A stretch of DNA of 32,824 nucleotides from Mycobacterium simiae (lineage in GTDB: Bacteria; Actinomycetota; Actinomycetes; Mycobacteriales; Mycobacteriaceae), in assembly GCF_008370645.1 (NCBI RefSeq), contig NZ_VTZN01000042.1, forward strand, positions 1-32,824, read 5' to 3'. The notes under the pieces were generated by a model, which searched no databases, was not told the origin of the DNA, and saw nothing but the letters and a program-made list of their open reading frames with translations. This document shows, piece by piece, positions 1 through 10,437 of this stretch. How positions within the stretch are numbered: the stretch's first letter is position 1; each line of letters starts with the position of its first letter. The position numbers and the translations under genes are program-made.

Positions 1-813
1 CCCCCGGCGCTCGGGGCGAGAATTGATCTCTACCGCGGTGCCATGGTCACGGCACGCGCTGAACACCGCCTCGGCGTCGAACGTCGATTCCGGCCGGATG
101 CCGCGGTTGCCGGAGACCAGCCGGCCCGTGCAATGACCCAGCACATCGGTGTGACCATGGGAGACCGCGCGAATCATCCGCCGGGTCATCGCGGCCGAAT
201 CCATCGACAGCTTCGAGTGCACGCTGGCCACCACGATGTCGAGCCGCTCCAGCAGCTCGGGCTCCTGGTCGAGGCTGCCGTCTTCGAGGATGTCGACCTC
301 GATGCCGGTGAGGATGCGCATGGGGGCGAGCTTCTCGCGCAGTTCGTCGATCACGGCGAGTTGTCTACGCAGCCGCTCCGGCGACAACCCGTTGGCGACT
401 GTCAGCCGCGGTGAATGGTCGGTCAAGGCGCAATACTCGTGGCCCAGGGCTGCCGCGGTGGCCATCATCTCGTCGATCGGCGCCGACCCGTCCGACCAAT
501 TCGAATGGAGGTGCAGATCACCGCGCAGCGCGGCGCGGACCTCGCCCCCACCGAGATCTTCTGCTGCTGAGCGCAATTCGACGAGCAGGTCGGGCTCGCG
601 ACCGGACCAGGCCTGGTCGATGACTGTTGCGGTCTTGGGTCCGATGCCCGGCAGCGACTGCCAGCTGTTGGCCTGGCCGTGCCGCTGCCGGGTGGCGTCG
701 TCTAATTTCTCGATGATGTCGGCGGCGTTGCGATAGGCCATGACACGTCTGGGATCGTGGCGGCTGCGGTCTTTGTAGTAGGCGATTTGGCGCAACGCGA
801 AGACTGGGTCCAT
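1..813 (-). CDS. HhH-PHP domain phosphoesterase, Rv3856c-like (3' end cut by window edge)
   Basis: The minus-strand frame is open from an ATG at 813 to the window edge, giving the first 271 residues. I translated it by hand and saw no stop. The N-terminal part carries a helix-hairpin-helix signature, LPGIGPKTA, typical of non-specific DNA contact. It is followed by a PHP domain: GDLHLHSNWSDG supplies the HxH metal ligands, with ALTDHS, GIEVDIL, ASVHSKL and VLGHCTGRL as further metal-site motifs. This matches the C-terminal half of bacterial PolX polymerases without the polymerase part, and Rv3856c of M. tuberculosis. A metal-dependent phosphoesterase or nuclease role is inferred; the substrate is unknown. 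The start abuts the TAG stop of the upstream membrane-protein gene, so the two are probably co-transcribed and translationally coupled. Confidence 0.88.
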   Translation of the reverse strand, partial: MDPVFALRQIAYYKDRSRHDPRRVMAYRNAADIIEKLDDATRQRHGQANSWQSLPGIGPKTATVIDQAWSGREPDLLVELRSAAEDLGGGEVRAALRGDLHLHSNWSDGSAPIDEMMATAAALGHEYCALTDHSPRLTVANGLSPERLRRQLAVIDELREKLAPMRILTGIEVDILEDGSLDQEPELLERLDIVVASVHSKLSMDSAAMTRRMIRAVSHGHTDVLGHCTGRLVSGNRGIRPESTFDAEAVFSACRDHGTAVEINSRPERRG

Positions 814-1134
814 CTAGCTCAACTGCCCGACGATAAATCCGGCGAAAACCACTGAGAAACCTCCTATCTCGCCGAGAATGAGCAGCACCATTCCGAGTTC
901 GGTTCCCGGCGCCGGAGGGTCGAACTGGTTCTCGGTATCGCGCCGGGCGCCGTGCAGTATGTAACTTCCAATGGCTGCCACGAAGAAGAACACCACCGCC
1001 ATCGCGGCGGTGGTGTTGACCCAGGCCGGCCAGGCGCTGAGTTCGACGAACACCCCAAGCAGTAGCGCCAACAGAAAGATCAGTCCGGCCGCCAGCAGCG
1101 TGAGTTTGGTGTCGACTCCGAGTGCATAGCTCAT
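814..1134 (-). CDS. Small integral membrane protein, Rv3857c-like
   Basis: This 106-residue protein has about three hydrophobic segments, near residues 10-31, 38-60 and 80-103. A short polar loop (HGARRDTENQF) lies between the second and third. I see no catalytic motif, so only a membrane location can be called. The start ATG at 1134 is preceded by GGAG about seven bases upstream, which supports it over other in-frame choices. The stop codon TAG (816-814) is followed directly, in the same frame, by the ATG of the PHP phosphoesterase. The gene order matches Rv3857c-Rv3856c of M. tuberculosis, where the annotated protein is, from memory, shorter. Function is unknown; co-transcription with the PHP gene is likely. 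Confidence 0.75.
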   Translation of the reverse strand: MSYALGVDTKLTLLAAGLIFLLALLLGVFVELSAWPAWVNTTAAMAVVFFFVAAIGSYILHGARRDTENQFDPPAPGTELGMVLLILGEIGGFSVVFAGFIVGQLS

Positions 1135-1377
1135 CGTTCACTCCAGTTTAGTTGCGCTCGTGGCGGCGCGACTAAAGCCGGGCTTGGTGCGCTAGACAGT
1201 CCACAACCTGCTCGGCCCGGCCTCAGCTCGCCGCCCACCCGGCGGCGGCACGTCGGGCACTTGCCCGCGCTGTCGCTGACCCGAGGTTCAACTACTCTCG
1301 AAGACCGCGCCGGAGAGCACGATGACCCGCTCGGACGAGTTTCCTTGCCGTAAACCTACGCACCCCATACCACAGTG

Positions 1378-2622
1378 TCAGTCGTCGAATGCTGGGATCA
1401 CAATGATCGTGGCGGCGGCAGGATCTGCCTCGGTGTCGGCGTCGCCAGCTGGGCGCGCCGCACCGCCGCCGGTTCCCGAGCTGTGCGTGGAAGCACATCC
1501 CGCGATGCTTGACATGGCCATCTGCTCAAACACTCCCGCCTGGCCAGCGGGCGCAGACACCGGTACTGCCGTCGCAACGGCGGCCGGGGCTGGCGAAGCG
1601 GCGACGGCCTGGGTCCATGCCGGTGGCACCGACAGACTTCCCGCCAGGGCGGCGCGCCCGACTACGCCCGATACTGGATTCGCGCCGACATTGGCTGCGC
1701 TTAACTGCGGTGTCAGCAAGTCAGCGATAGGCGCCAACGCTCCGGTGATCGGTTTCGCGGGCGCGAAGAGGGTTTGGAAACTCTGCCCGGTCTGGGCGAA
1801 CGCATATAACCGACCGAACAGCAGGAACGGACGACCAGGGATGTTGGACACACCTAGCAGGGAATATGGCCCTGTCAACGCCGACATGATGGTGTCCCAA
1901 TTCGCTATGTCGTGGGCGAGCCACGGCGGCAACGTCGGCAACGGGAACGGCGGTGGGAAATCGTGTCCGGCTGTCAGCGACGCCGCCGCAGTGGTTGCCA
2001 TCCTGCTCAGCGCGTGCGGGACGGCGGCCACCAACTGCGACAGCTGCCCGGTCGAGCCCACGATGGCTGTCGACTGCGTAAGCGCCGCTGTCGAAGTGGT
2101 GGTCGACGGCGGCTCCGTGAAGGGCGTGAGTTGAGTGAACGTTGCTGACGCGCTGGCGTAGGTGTACATCGCGGCGGCGTCTTGCGCCCACATTTGCGCA
2201 TATTCGGCCTCTGTAGCCGCAATTGCAGCAGTGTTCTGCCCGAAGAAGTTGGTGGTGATCAACGCCACCAACGTGGCGCGGTTGGCCGCGATCACCGGCG
2301 GAGGCACGGTGGCCGCAAACGCTGTCTCATAGGCTCCCGCAGCGAGCTTAGCTTGGGTGGCCGCCTGCTCGGCCAGAGCGCCCGTGGCGCTGATCCACGC
2401 CTCATAGGGCGCCGCCGCGCTCGCCATCGCGACCGAGGATGATCCCAGCCACGACCCCACCGTGAGCGTCTCGATCGTTGAGCGGTACGACGCCGCCGTG
2501 CACTGCAGCTCGATGGCCAATTCGTCCCAGGCCGCCGCCGCAGCCAACATCGGGCCTACGCCTGCACCCACGTACATCCGGCCTGAGGTGATCTCCGGCG
2601 GCAGCGCCCCATAGTCAATCAT
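1378..2622 (-). CDS. PPE family protein, PPE-SVP subfamily
   Basis: The 414-residue protein begins [20 protein letters not shown]. The PPE motif is at residues 8-10, WLG (58-60) stands in the WxG position, and the conserved helical PPE domain covers about residues 1-175. Further on, GSLSVPPAW at 328-336 fits the Gxx-SVP-xx-W signature of the PPE-SVP subfamily. The reading frame is open upstream to 2727. However, the ATG at 2622 matches family N-termini exactly and has GAGG eight bases ahead, so I chose it. PPE proteins are exported by ESX systems, usually as heterodimers with a PE protein made from the adjacent gene and escorted by an EspG. No PE gene is visible next to it. M. tuberculosis has no PPE gene between Rv3857c and Rv3858c, so this is a lineage-specific gain here or a loss there. 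Confidence 0.93.
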   Translation of the reverse strand: MIDYGALPPEITSGRMYVGAGVGPMLAAAAAWDELAIELQCTAASYRSTIETLTVGSWLGSSSVAMASAAAPYEAWISATGALAEQAATQAKLAAGAYETAFAATVPPPVIAANRATLVALITTNFFGQNTAAIAATEAEYAQMWAQDAAAMYTYASASATFTQLTPFTEPPSTTTSTAALTQSTAIVGSTGQLSQLVAAVPHALSRMATTAAASLTAGHDFPPPFPLPTLPPWLAHDIANWDTIMSALTGPYSLLGVSNIPGRPFLLFGRLYAFAQTGQSFQTLFAPAKPITGALAPIADLLTPQLSAANVGANPVSGVVGRAALAGSLSVPPAWTQAVAASPAPAAVATAVPVSAPAGQAGVFEQMAMSSIAGCASTHSSGTGGGAARPAGDADTEADPAAATIIVIPAFDD

Positions 2623-3900
2623 CGGTTTTGCCTCAGGCAGCCCTGAGCTTGTGACCGACCACCATGGCCGGACGGATCGCTGCCGACCAGATCGGCGATG
2701 CCTGACGTCCCGCGGCCCACATTTCATTCATCAGCGCCCCGACTCGGAGCGCACCACAGCAAACACTATTACTGAACTTCAACTTGATACTTGACACGCG
2801 AACTCCGCCATCGCGACGCTCATTACTCGGTCGTCTTCGGATCTTGATATTCACGCAGAATCGATATGAATCTCCGCTTTTCCGCAATCGATGAACACCG
2901 CGCGCCGATTGCTTACCAGTGCCGCTAAACTGGGTTTTTGCAGCACAACCCTCGAAACAGCACATGCCATCCCCCTACTAGCGCCAGATTTTTCCCTGCC
3001 GCCGCGCAACGGAAAGCTGGTTTTCTCACGCCCTTTGAATGGGCTTCAGCCGTATGTTTATGCAGTATTCAAGGCATAATACTGCGATCACAAAGCTGGA
3101 ATAAAGCAAACAGAATATTGACAGGTAAACTAAGCCCCATTGGCAGGTATGCAACCACCCCGGAGTCCGCGGGCGTATCGCCGCCGAGCGACCATTTCCG
3201 CACTGCGCCGCGGGCCGCTCAGAATCCACTGCGGGCCGGCAACGGCTGCCGGGGCGATCTATCGACTAACTAGACGGCTCTTGGGCCGCCCCAGCCACAT
3301 CCTTGACAAGCTGACCCACCAAGAGTGCAACCACGCCGGCACCGCCGGTACACGCTGGGCCAGCAGTTGGGAATTACTCACCAAGAACAGGACGGCGCTA
3401 GCCGGGCCCAGCTTGGGCGCACCTGACAACAGCCGTGGGGCATGGGACGGGACACCGGTTGACCCTTGATCCGTGCGGCAAAACTGCCGCGGGCTTGACG
3501 GCGAGGAAGTCGGTGTGTCGACCACAGTGCTGAGTTGCTTTCCGCCTCCGGCCTAGATCACAAGTTGATAAAGCTGAGCAAACCTGCGGTGCACGGTCGA
3601 GGACACCATCGGGCCTATCATGTCGCGAAGCGCAGCAGCTCGTCCGCGGTGGCAAGGCGCTCGTGCTTGGCCGGAAACTCATGACTCTTTACTGGATGGC
3701 GAAACCAGGACCAGGCGATTCGTCCCATCCGTGACCGAGGTACTGGGTTGCTACGCACAGTGACACTCCCTGCGATCGGATAACTCAACCGGGACCCGGA
3801 TGTGACGAATCCCACAACCGCTCATTAGACACCCGGCAGCTGGCAAACAAGAGGCGACGCGCCGCGCATGCCCGCCATGTTTCTGCTGTGACTGGTGTGA
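2623..3900. other. 1.3-kb gene-free stretch, partly AT-rich
   Basis: No reading frame here has a recognisable domain or a convincing start. Roughly 2750-3140 is visibly richer in A and T than the rest of the window, with stretches such as aagcaaacagaatattgaca. The segment nearest 2622 should hold the promoter of the PPE gene. The part from about 3140 to 3900 is ordinary in composition and may hold decayed coding sequence. The best hint is the minus-strand frame ending at 3618, whose last residues (HEFPAKHERLATADELLRFA) read like a real protein C-terminus, but I cannot assign them. No PE gene, transposase or tRNA was found. Confidence 0.6.
3062..3085. repeat. Perfect 8-bp inverted repeat in AT-rich intergenic DNA
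   Basis: GCAGTATT (3062-3069) and AATACTGC (3078-3085) are exact reverse complements separated by eight bases. The dyad lies in the AT-rich tract upstream of the PPE gene, about 440 bp from its start. It could be an operator or a short RNA stem. There is no T-run typical of a terminator on either side. Confidence 0.6.
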
Positions 3901-5367
3901 CTATTGAAGCGGCGCAGCTGTCGGCCCGATCGGGGCCGGGAGCGCACTGGTGCCCATCAGAAAGCGGTCCACCCCCGCCGCGGCAGCCCTGCCTTCAGCA
4001 ATCGCCCAAACGAGCAACGACTGGCCACGACCCATGTCACCGGCAACGAACACACTGGGCACCGACGTTTCGAAGTCGTCGTTGCGAGCCACGTTTCCGC
4101 GGTCGGTGAGCTTGACGCCCAGGTCGGCGAGCAGGCCTGGCTGCTCCGGGCCGACGAATCCCATCGCCAGCAAAACCAAGTCGGCCTCGAGTTCGAACTC
4201 AGAACCTTCAACCTTGCCGAATTTTCCGTCTTGCATGGTGACTTCGTGCGCCTTGAGCGCCGTCACGTGCCCGTGCTGTCCGACGAACTCCTCGGTGTTG
4301 ACCGAGAACACCCGCTCGCCGCCTTCCTCGTGGGCCGCCGACACCCGATACATCAGCGGGTAGGTCGGCCATGGGGTTGACGGGGCGCGGGTGTCCGGGG
4401 GACGGGGCATGATCTCGAACTGGTGGATGCTGGCTGCACCCTGGCGGTGCGCCGTGCCCAGGCAGTCAGCCCCGGTGTCGCCGCCGCCAATGATGACGAC
4501 CTTCTTGCCCTTGGCCGAAATCGGCGGCTCCCCGTCCGGCCCCAGCACGTCATCGCCTTCCTGCACCCGATTGGCCCACGGCAGGTATTCCATCGCCTGG
4601 TGGATGCCATCCAGGTCTCGACCGGGAATGGGGAGGTCGCGCCAGGCGGTCGCGCCACCGGCCAACACCACCGCGTCGAAATCGGCGCGCAGCTGATCAC
4701 CGGTGAGGTCGACGCCAACGTTGACTCCGGCACGGAACTCGGTACCCTCGGCCCGCATCTGCTCCAGCCGCCGGTCGAGGATGCGTTTTTCCATCTTGAA
4801 TTCGGGGATGCCGTAGCGCAGCAGGCCACCGATGCGATCGTCACGCTCGAAGACGGTCACTGTGTGTCCCGCGCGGGTCAGTTGCTGGGCGGCGGCCAGG
4901 CCGGCCGGGCCAGAACCGACGACAGCAACCGTCTTGCCGGTCAGCTCGTGCGGCGGCAGCGGCTCGACGAGGCCTTCGTCGAAGGCATGGTCGATGATCT
5001 CCAGCTCGATCTGCTTGATCGTCACCGGGTCCTGGTTGATACCAAGCACACATGCCGGCTCACACGGCGCTGGACACAGCCGCCCGGTGAAGTCCGGGAA
5101 GTTGTTGGTGGCGTGCAGCCGTTCGATCGCGTCACGCCACCGGCCCTGACGCACCAGGTCATTCCACTCGGGGATCAAGTTGCCCAACGGACATCCGTTG
5201 TGGCAGAAAGGAATACCGCAGTCCATGCACCGAGTCGCCTGCTGTCGCAAGGTGTCGTTGTCAAACTCCTCGTAGACTTCTTTCCAGTCACGCAGGCGCA
5301 GCGGCACCGGCCGTCGCTGCGGCAATTCCCGGTGGGTGTACTTGAGGAATCCGGTCGGGTCAGCCAT
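3901..5367 (-). CDS. gltD: Glutamate synthase [NADPH], small subunit
   Basis: The 488-residue beta subunit of NADPH-dependent glutamate synthase passes electrons from NADPH through FAD and Fe-S centres to GltB. GltB then makes two glutamates from glutamine and 2-oxoglutarate in the cytosol. The N-terminal cysteine groups are visible: C47, C50, C55 and C59 in [13 protein letters not shown], and C98, C102 and C106 in CPAPCEPAC. They are followed by an FAD-binding GSGPAG (151-156) and a second dinucleotide site GGGDTGAD near residue 290. The frame is open nine codons upstream, but the ATG at 5367 gives [16 protein letters not shown], which aligns with M. tuberculosis GltD (Rv3858c) and restores its length. 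It overlaps the end of gltB by eight bases, so the two are translationally coupled. Confidence 0.97.
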   Translation of the reverse strand: MADPTGFLKYTHRELPQRRPVPLRLRDWKEVYEEFDNDTLRQQATRCMDCGIPFCHNGCPLGNLIPEWNDLVRQGRWRDAIERLHATNNFPDFTGRLCPAPCEPACVLGINQDPVTIKQIELEIIDHAFDEGLVEPLPPHELTGKTVAVVGSGPAGLAAAQQLTRAGHTVTVFERDDRIGGLLRYGIPEFKMEKRILDRRLEQMRAEGTEFRAGVNVGVDLTGDQLRADFDAVVLAGGATAWRDLPIPGRDLDGIHQAMEYLPWANRVQEGDDVLGPDGEPPISAKGKKVVIIGGGDTGADCLGTAHRQGAASIHQFEIMPRPPDTRAPSTPWPTYPLMYRVSAAHEEGGERVFSVNTEEFVGQHGHVTALKAHEVTMQDGKFGKVEGSEFELEADLVLLAMGFVGPEQPGLLADLGVKLTDRGNVARNDDFETSVPSVFVAGDMGRGQSLLVWAIAEGRAAAAGVDRFLMGTSALPAPIGPTAAPLQ

Positions 5368-8300
5368 GTGCGGCCGCCATGATCGCCTTATCAACGTCCA
5401 AGCCGTCGCGCTCGGCTTCGGTGATCGCTTGCAGCACCCGCTTGAAGTCGCGCGGCATCACCTTGACGAAGTGCCGTTGCTGATCGTGCCAGTCGACCAG
5501 GATGCGCTGCCCCACAGGGGAATCGGTGGCATCCACGTGCGCCGCGATAATGCCGTTCAGGAAGTCCGCGTCGTCGACGTCGAGTGTCTCGACCTCGACC
5601 ATCTCGGTGTTGAGGTTTTCGGGTAGTTCACCGTCGGGGTCGTACACATAGGCGATACCCCCCGACATACCGGCGGCAAAGTTACGGCCGGTCCGGCCCA
5701 GGATGACAACCCGGCCGCCGGTCATGTACTCGCACCCGTGATCGCCCACACCCTCTACCACGGCATGCGCACCAGAGTTGCGCACCGCAAACCTTTCACC
5801 GACGACGCCGCGCAGGAACACCTCGCCGCTGGTGGCGCCGAACAAAATCACGTTGCCACCGATGATGTTATCTTCGGCAACATAGTCGGGCGGCGCGTTG
5901 TCCGATGGCCGCACCACGATTCGGCCCCCGGATAGGCCCTTGCCCACGTAATCGTTGGCGTCGCCATAGATACGCAGCGTAATCCCTTTGGGCACAAAGG
6001 CTCCGAAACTGTTACCGGCCGACCCTTCGAACGTAATGTCGATGGTGCCGTCCGGCAAGCCTTGGCCGCCATAGGCTTTCGTCACTTCGTGACCGAGCAT
6101 GGTGCCAACGGTGCGGTTGACGTTGCTGATGGCCGTCGAAAACCGGACCGGTGAACCGGAATCCAGCGCCTCCCGGCTCATCACGATCAGCTGCTGGTCA
6201 AGGGCCTTGTCCAGACCATGATCCTGGCGCGAACTGCAGTACAGGTCTTGATTCATGAAGGCCGACTCCGGCTCATGAAGAACCGGCGTGAGATCCAGGC
6301 GGTGCGCCTTCCAGTGGGCGCGCGCCAGCGTAGTGTCCAGCGATCCGACCTGGCCGACGGCCTCATTGAAGGTGCGAAAACCCAATTGCGCCATGTACTC
6401 CCGAACTTCTTCAGCGACGAACATGAAGAAATTCTCCACGAATTCGGGTTTGCCTGTGAACCGTTCGCGCAGTACCGGATTCTGGGTGGCTACACCGACT
6501 GGGCAGGTGTCGAGATGGCACACCCGCATCATGATGCAGCCGGCTACCACCAGCGGAGCGGTGGCGAAGCCGAATTCCTCGGCGCCGAGCAGCGCACCAA
6601 TCATCACATCGCGGCCCGTCTTGAGCTGGCCGTCCACCTGAACCACGATCCGGTCACGTAACCCGTTGAGCAGCAACGTCTGCTGGGTCTCGGCCAAGCC
6701 CAACTCCCAGGGCGCACCGGCGTGCTTCATCGAGGTCAGCGGGGTCGCGCCGGTGCCGCCGTCGTGCCCCGAGATGAGCACCACGTCAGCGTGTGCTTTA
6801 GAAACTCCAGCCGCGACCGTCCCTACCCCGTTTTCGGAGACCAGCTTGACATGCACCCGCGCGGAAGGATTGGCGTTCTTCAGGTCGTGGATGAGCTGCG
6901 CCAAGTCCTCGATGGAGTAGATGTCATGGTGTGGCGGCGGTGAAATCAGGCCCACCCCGGGCGTGGAGTGCCGAACGTCGGCGACCCACGGATACACCTT
7001 GTGTCCCGGAAGCTGGCCGCCCTCACCGGGTTTGGCGCCCTGGGCCATCTTGATCTGGATGTCGGTGCAGTTGGTCAGGTAGTGCGACGTCACACCGAAC
7101 CGTCCGGAGGCGACCTGTTTGATTGCGCTGCGACGCCAATCACCATTGGGATCACGCTCGAAGCGCTTGACGTCCTCGCCACCTTCACCGCTGTTGGATC
7201 GACCGCCCAGCCGGTTCATGGCGATGGCCAGCGTCTCGTGGGCTTCGGCGGAGATGGAGCCGTAGCTCATCGCCCCGGTGGAGAAGCGCTTGACGATCTC
7301 GCTTGCGGGTTCCACCTCGTCCAACGGCACTGGCGGACGCATCCCTGCGCGGAACTTGAGCAGGCCGCGCAGGGAGGCCATGCGCTCGCTCTGGTCGTCG
7401 ACCAGACGGGTGTACTCCTTGAAGATCTGGTACTGCCCGCTACGGGTGGCGTGCTGCAGCTTGAACACAGTTTCGGGGTTGAACAGGTGGTACTCACCCT
7501 CGCGACGCCACTGGTATTCACCACCGACCTCCAGCTCGCGGTGCGCGCGCTGGTCCGGCCGGTCCAAGTAGGCCAGTGCGTGGCGGGCGGCGACGTCGGC
7601 GGCGATGTCGTCCAGCGTGATGCCCCCAGTGGGGCACGTCAGCCCGGTGAAGTACTCGTCGAGCACTTCCTCGGAGATGCCGACGGCTTGGAATAGCTGT
7701 GCGCCGGTGTAAGACGCCAGCGTAGAAATGCCCATCTTGGACATCACTTTCAGCACGCCTTTGTCCGCGGCCTTGATGTAGTTGTTGAGCGCCTTCTTGC
7801 GGTCGATCCCTGGCCCGACACCGTCCAGGACCCCGCGATCGAGCATGTCTTCGATCGACTCAAACGCCAGGTAGGGGTTCACCGCCGCGGCACCGCAGCC
7901 GAGCAGCATGGCCATGTGGTGGACCTCGCGGGCGTCACCGGACTCCACAACCAGACCCACATGGGTGCGGGTCCGTTCCCGCACCAGGTGGTGATGCACC
8001 CCGGCAACCGCGAGCAGCGACGGTATCGGCGCCAGCTGCTCGTCGGAGTTGCGATCGGACAAGATGATCACCCGTGCGCCGTCAGCGATCGCCGCCGACG
8101 CCCGGGCACGTACGTCGGCCAATGCCGCGGCCAGTCCGGCACCGCCCTCGGCGACCGGGTACAGGCACGGAATGACGGTGGACCGCATGCCGTGGGGGCG
8201 TCCGTTGACCTCGGTGTCCGGGTCAAGGTTGATCAGCTTGGCCAGCTCGTAGTTACGCAGAATCGGTTGGGGCAGCACGATCTGGTGACAAGAATTCTCG

Positions 8301-9964
8301 TCCGGATTGAGCAGGTCACGTTCTCCGCCGGTGGTGCCCTGCAAGCTGGTGACCACCTCCTCGCGGATGGCATCCAGCGGCGGGTTGGTCACCTGAGCGA
8401 ACAACTGGTGGAAGTAGTCGTACAACATCCGGGGACGCCGGGACAGCACCGCGATCGGCGTATCGGTACCCATCGACCCGATCGGCTCCGCACCGGTGCG
8501 CACCATCGGTGCCACTAACAGGTTGAGTTCCTCGTAGGTACAGCCGAAGGTCAGCTGCCGGATGACCAGCCGGTCGTGGGGCATCCGCACATATTTGCCC
8601 GCCGGCAATGCGTCCAGCGGAACCAGGTTGCGGTCCAGCCATTCCTGGTACGGGTGCTCGGCTGCCAGTTCGGCTTTGATTTCCTCGTCGGAGACGATGC
8701 GGCCTTGGGTGGTGTCCACCAGGAACATCCGCCCCGGCTGCAGCCGCATCCGCTGCACCACCGCCGACGGGTCCAGGTCCAGCACGCCGGCCTCGGAAGC
8801 CATCACTACCAGGCCGTCCTTGGTGACCCAGATCCGCGATGGGCGCAGACCATTGCGGTCCAGTACCGCGCCCACGATGGTGCCGTCGGTGAACGTCATC
8901 GACGCTGGGCCGTCCCACGGCTCCATCAGCGAAGCGTGGTACTGGTAAAACGCCCGACGGGCCGGGTCCATGCTTTCGTGGCGCTCCCACGCCTCGGGGA
9001 TCATCATCAGCACCGCGTGGGCCAGGCTGCGCCCGCCCAGGTGCAGCAGTTCGAGCGCCTCGTCGAAGCGCGCGGTATCGGAGGCTCCCGGGGTGCAGAT
9101 CGGGAACAGTTTCTCGATACTTTTTGGATCGCTGTCCGACCCAAACACGTCGGTTTTGATCAGAGCCTCACGGGCCCGCATCCAGTTTTCGTTACCGGTG
9201 ACGGTGTTGATCTCGCCGTTGTGGGCGATCCGCCGGAACGGGTGAGCCAGCGGCCAGGACGGGAAGGTGTTGGTGGAGAACCGCGAGTGCACGATGCCCA
9301 GTGCGCTGGTCAGCCGATCGTCCTGCAGATCGAGGTAGAAGGCCTTCAGCTGCGGGGTGGTCAGCATGCCCTTGTAGACGAACGTCTGTCCGGACAGGCT
9401 CGGAAAGTAGACGGTTTCGCGGCCGGGGCCGTCCTGGCCCGGCCCCTTGGTGCCGAGTTCGTGCTCGGCGCGCTTGCGAATCACGTAGGCGCGCCGCTCT
9501 AGCGTCATGCCAGCAGCGCCTGCCATGAATACCTGACGGAAGGTGGGCATGGCGTCGCGAGACAGCGCACCCAGCGAGGAGTCGTCGGTGGGCACGTTCC
9601 GCCAGCCCAACACCTGCAGGCCTTCGGCTTCGGCGATCTTCTCCACCGCGGCGCAGGCGGCTGCGGCATCCCGGGACGACTGCGGCAAAAAGGCGATGCC
9701 GGTGGCATAGCTACCTGGAGCCGGCAGCTCGAAGTCCACGACTTCCCGCAGGAAGGCATCGGGGACCTGGATCAAAATCCCGGCGCCGTCGCCGCTGCGT
9801 GGTTCGGCACCGGCAGCACCGCGGTGCTCCAGGTTGAGCAGCGCAGTAATAGCCTTGTCCACAATGTCGCGGCTGCGCCGGCCGTGCATGTCCACGACCA
9901 TGGCTACCCCGCACGAATCATGTTCGAATGCGGGGTTGTAGAGCCCGACGCGCTTGGGCGCCAT
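5360..9964 (-). CDS. gltB: Glutamate synthase [NADPH], large subunit
   Basis: This protein of about 1534 residues is the alpha subunit of glutamate synthase (Rv3859c orthologue). It releases ammonia from glutamine and channels it to 2-oxoglutarate for ammonium assimilation. The class II amidotransferase cysteine is C18 in the HDSCG context, exposed after propeptide removal in this family. Also visible are the FMN-binding synthase domain and the 3Fe-4S cluster segment ([21 protein letters not shown], near residue 1141). The C-terminal part has the glycine-rich beta-helix ([13 protein letters not shown]). A GTG two codons upstream (9970) is possible; I prefer the ATG at 9964 by analogy with [11 protein letters not shown] in M. 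tuberculosis, although the AGGTGG ahead of it is close. Small insertions relative to M. tuberculosis occur near residues 275 and 715. It is first in an operon with gltD. Confidence 0.97.
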   Translation of the reverse strand: MAPKRVGLYNPAFEHDSCGVAMVVDMHGRRSRDIVDKAITALLNLEHRGAAGAEPRSGDGAGILIQVPDAFLREVVDFELPAPGSYATGIAFLPQSSRDAAAACAAVEKIAEAEGLQVLGWRNVPTDDSSLGALSRDAMPTFRQVFMAGAAGMTLERRAYVIRKRAEHELGTKGPGQDGPGRETVYFPSLSGQTFVYKGMLTTPQLKAFYLDLQDDRLTSALGIVHSRFSTNTFPSWPLAHPFRRIAHNGEINTVTGNENWMRAREALIKTDVFGSDSDPKSIEKLFPICTPGASDTARFDEALELLHLGGRSLAHAVLMMIPEAWERHESMDPARRAFYQYHASLMEPWDGPASMTFTDGTIVGAVLDRNGLRPSRIWVTKDGLVVMASEAGVLDLDPSAVVQRMRLQPGRMFLVDTTQGRIVSDEEIKAELAAEHPYQEWLDRNLVPLDALPAGKYVRMPHDRLVIRQLTFGCTYEELNLLVAPMVRTGAEPIGSMGTDTPIAVLSRRPRMLYDYFHQLFAQVTNPPLDAIREEVVTSLQGTTGGERDLLNPDENSCHQIVLPQPILRNYELAKLINLDPDTEVNGRPHGMRSTVIPCLYPVAEGGAGLAAALADVRARASAAIADGARVIILSDRNSDEQLAPIPSLLAVAGVHHHLVRERTRTHVGLVVESGDAREVHHMAMLLGCGAAAVNPYLAFESIEDMLDRGVLDGVGPGIDRKKALNNYIKAADKGVLKVMSKMGISTLASYTGAQLFQAVGISEEVLDEYFTGLTCPTGGITLDDIAADVAARHALAYLDRPDQRAHRELEVGGEYQWRREGEYHLFNPETVFKLQHATRSGQYQIFKEYTRLVDDQSERMASLRGLLKFRAGMRPPVPLDEVEPASEIVKRFSTGAMSYGSISAEAHETLAIAMNRLGGRSNSGEGGEDVKRFERDPNGDWRRSAIKQVASGRFGVTSHYLTNCTDIQIKMAQGAKPGEGGQLPGHKVYPWVADVRHSTPGVGLISPPPHHDIYSIEDLAQLIHDLKNANPSARVHVKLVSENGVGTVAAGVSKAHADVVLISGHDGGTGATPLTSMKHAGAPWELGLAETQQTLLLNGLRDRIVVQVDGQLKTGRDVMIGALLGAEEFGFATAPLVVAGCIMMRVCHLDTCPVGVATQNPVLRERFTGKPEFVENFFMFVAEEVREYMAQLGFRTFNEAVGQVGSLDTTLARAHWKAHRLDLTPVLHEPESAFMNQDLYCSSRQDHGLDKALDQQLIVMSREALDSGSPVRFSTAISNVNRTVGTMLGHEVTKAYGGQGLPDGTIDITFEGSAGNSFGAFVPKGITLRIYGDANDYVGKGLSGGRIVVRPSDNAPPDYVAEDNIIGGNVILFGATSGEVFLRGVVGERFAVRNSGAHAVVEGVGDHGCEYMTGGRVVILGRTGRNFAAGMSGGIAYVYDPDGELPENLNTEMVEVETLDVDDADFLNGIIAAHVDATDSPVGQRILVDWHDQQRHFVKVMPRDFKRVLQAITEAERDGLDVDKAIMAAAHG

Positions 9965-10437
9965 ACCCACCTAACCCTTCAGCAGACTGTCCTGCGCGGC
10001 CTCACCAGCGGCTCCGACGGCGCCACGCCCTGAGGTCGCGAGCATTGACCCCGTCGGACTTGTCGATAGGCTGTCCGTCATGCGGAATGATTCGGTCAAG
10101 GATTCGTCCGTGCAGCGTTGAACGGTGGCCCTGAAACCGATCTCGACAAGTCGTAAAACGATATGACAAAACCCGCCTGACATGCCAACTTCCCTAATGG
10201 TAACCCGCCCGCCGGTCAGGCCGCAGTCGCAGCGCGGCCAGCGATCGACCGCATTGTCACGCGCTGTTTCCCCCTCGGAATCCGCCCGCCAGACGCCCCG
10301 CAAAGTGTAGTGGTAACTGCCAGCTCGGGCCGTGATCCGACCCAGCTCGGCAACCGGCGGGCGCACGATACTGAGACGGATACTGATCGTGTCCGGAGTT
10401 GACCAGTCACCATCGACCCTATTCGGCGAAGGAACCT
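9965..10437. other. Divergent promoter region between gltB and the Rv3860-like ATPase gene
   Basis: This 473-bp region separates two divergently transcribed genes and must hold both promoters. No reading frame inside it looks real. Apart from the candidate nitrogen-regulator half-sites at 10189-10204, I see no clear -35/-10 pair or long repeat. Confidence 0.6.
10189..10204 (-). promoter_or_regulatory. Candidate GlnR-type box upstream of gltB
   Basis: Read on the minus strand the sequence is GTTAC-CATTAG-GGAAG. The actinobacterial GlnR consensus is GTnAC-n6-GnAAC, so only the last base is off. It lies about 225 bp upstream of the gltB start, in the right orientation for an activator of nitrogen assimilation genes. 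A single match of this quality can occur by chance, so this is a suggestion only. Confidence 0.25.

Noticed and set aside
518..1141. Minus-strand 207-codon frame spanning the PHP and membrane-protein genes
   Set aside because: It lies in another frame from both recognisable proteins and is Arg/Gly-rich noise.
2633..3525. Several 60-110-codon frames on both strands in the region upstream of the PPE gene
   Set aside because: They overlap one another, lack domains and ribosome binding sites, and have the amino-acid bias of random frames; no PE domain was found among them.
8576..9502. Plus-strand frame of 308 codons opposite gltB
   Set aside because: Shadow frame within a fully conserved gltB; no ribosome binding site or family resemblance.
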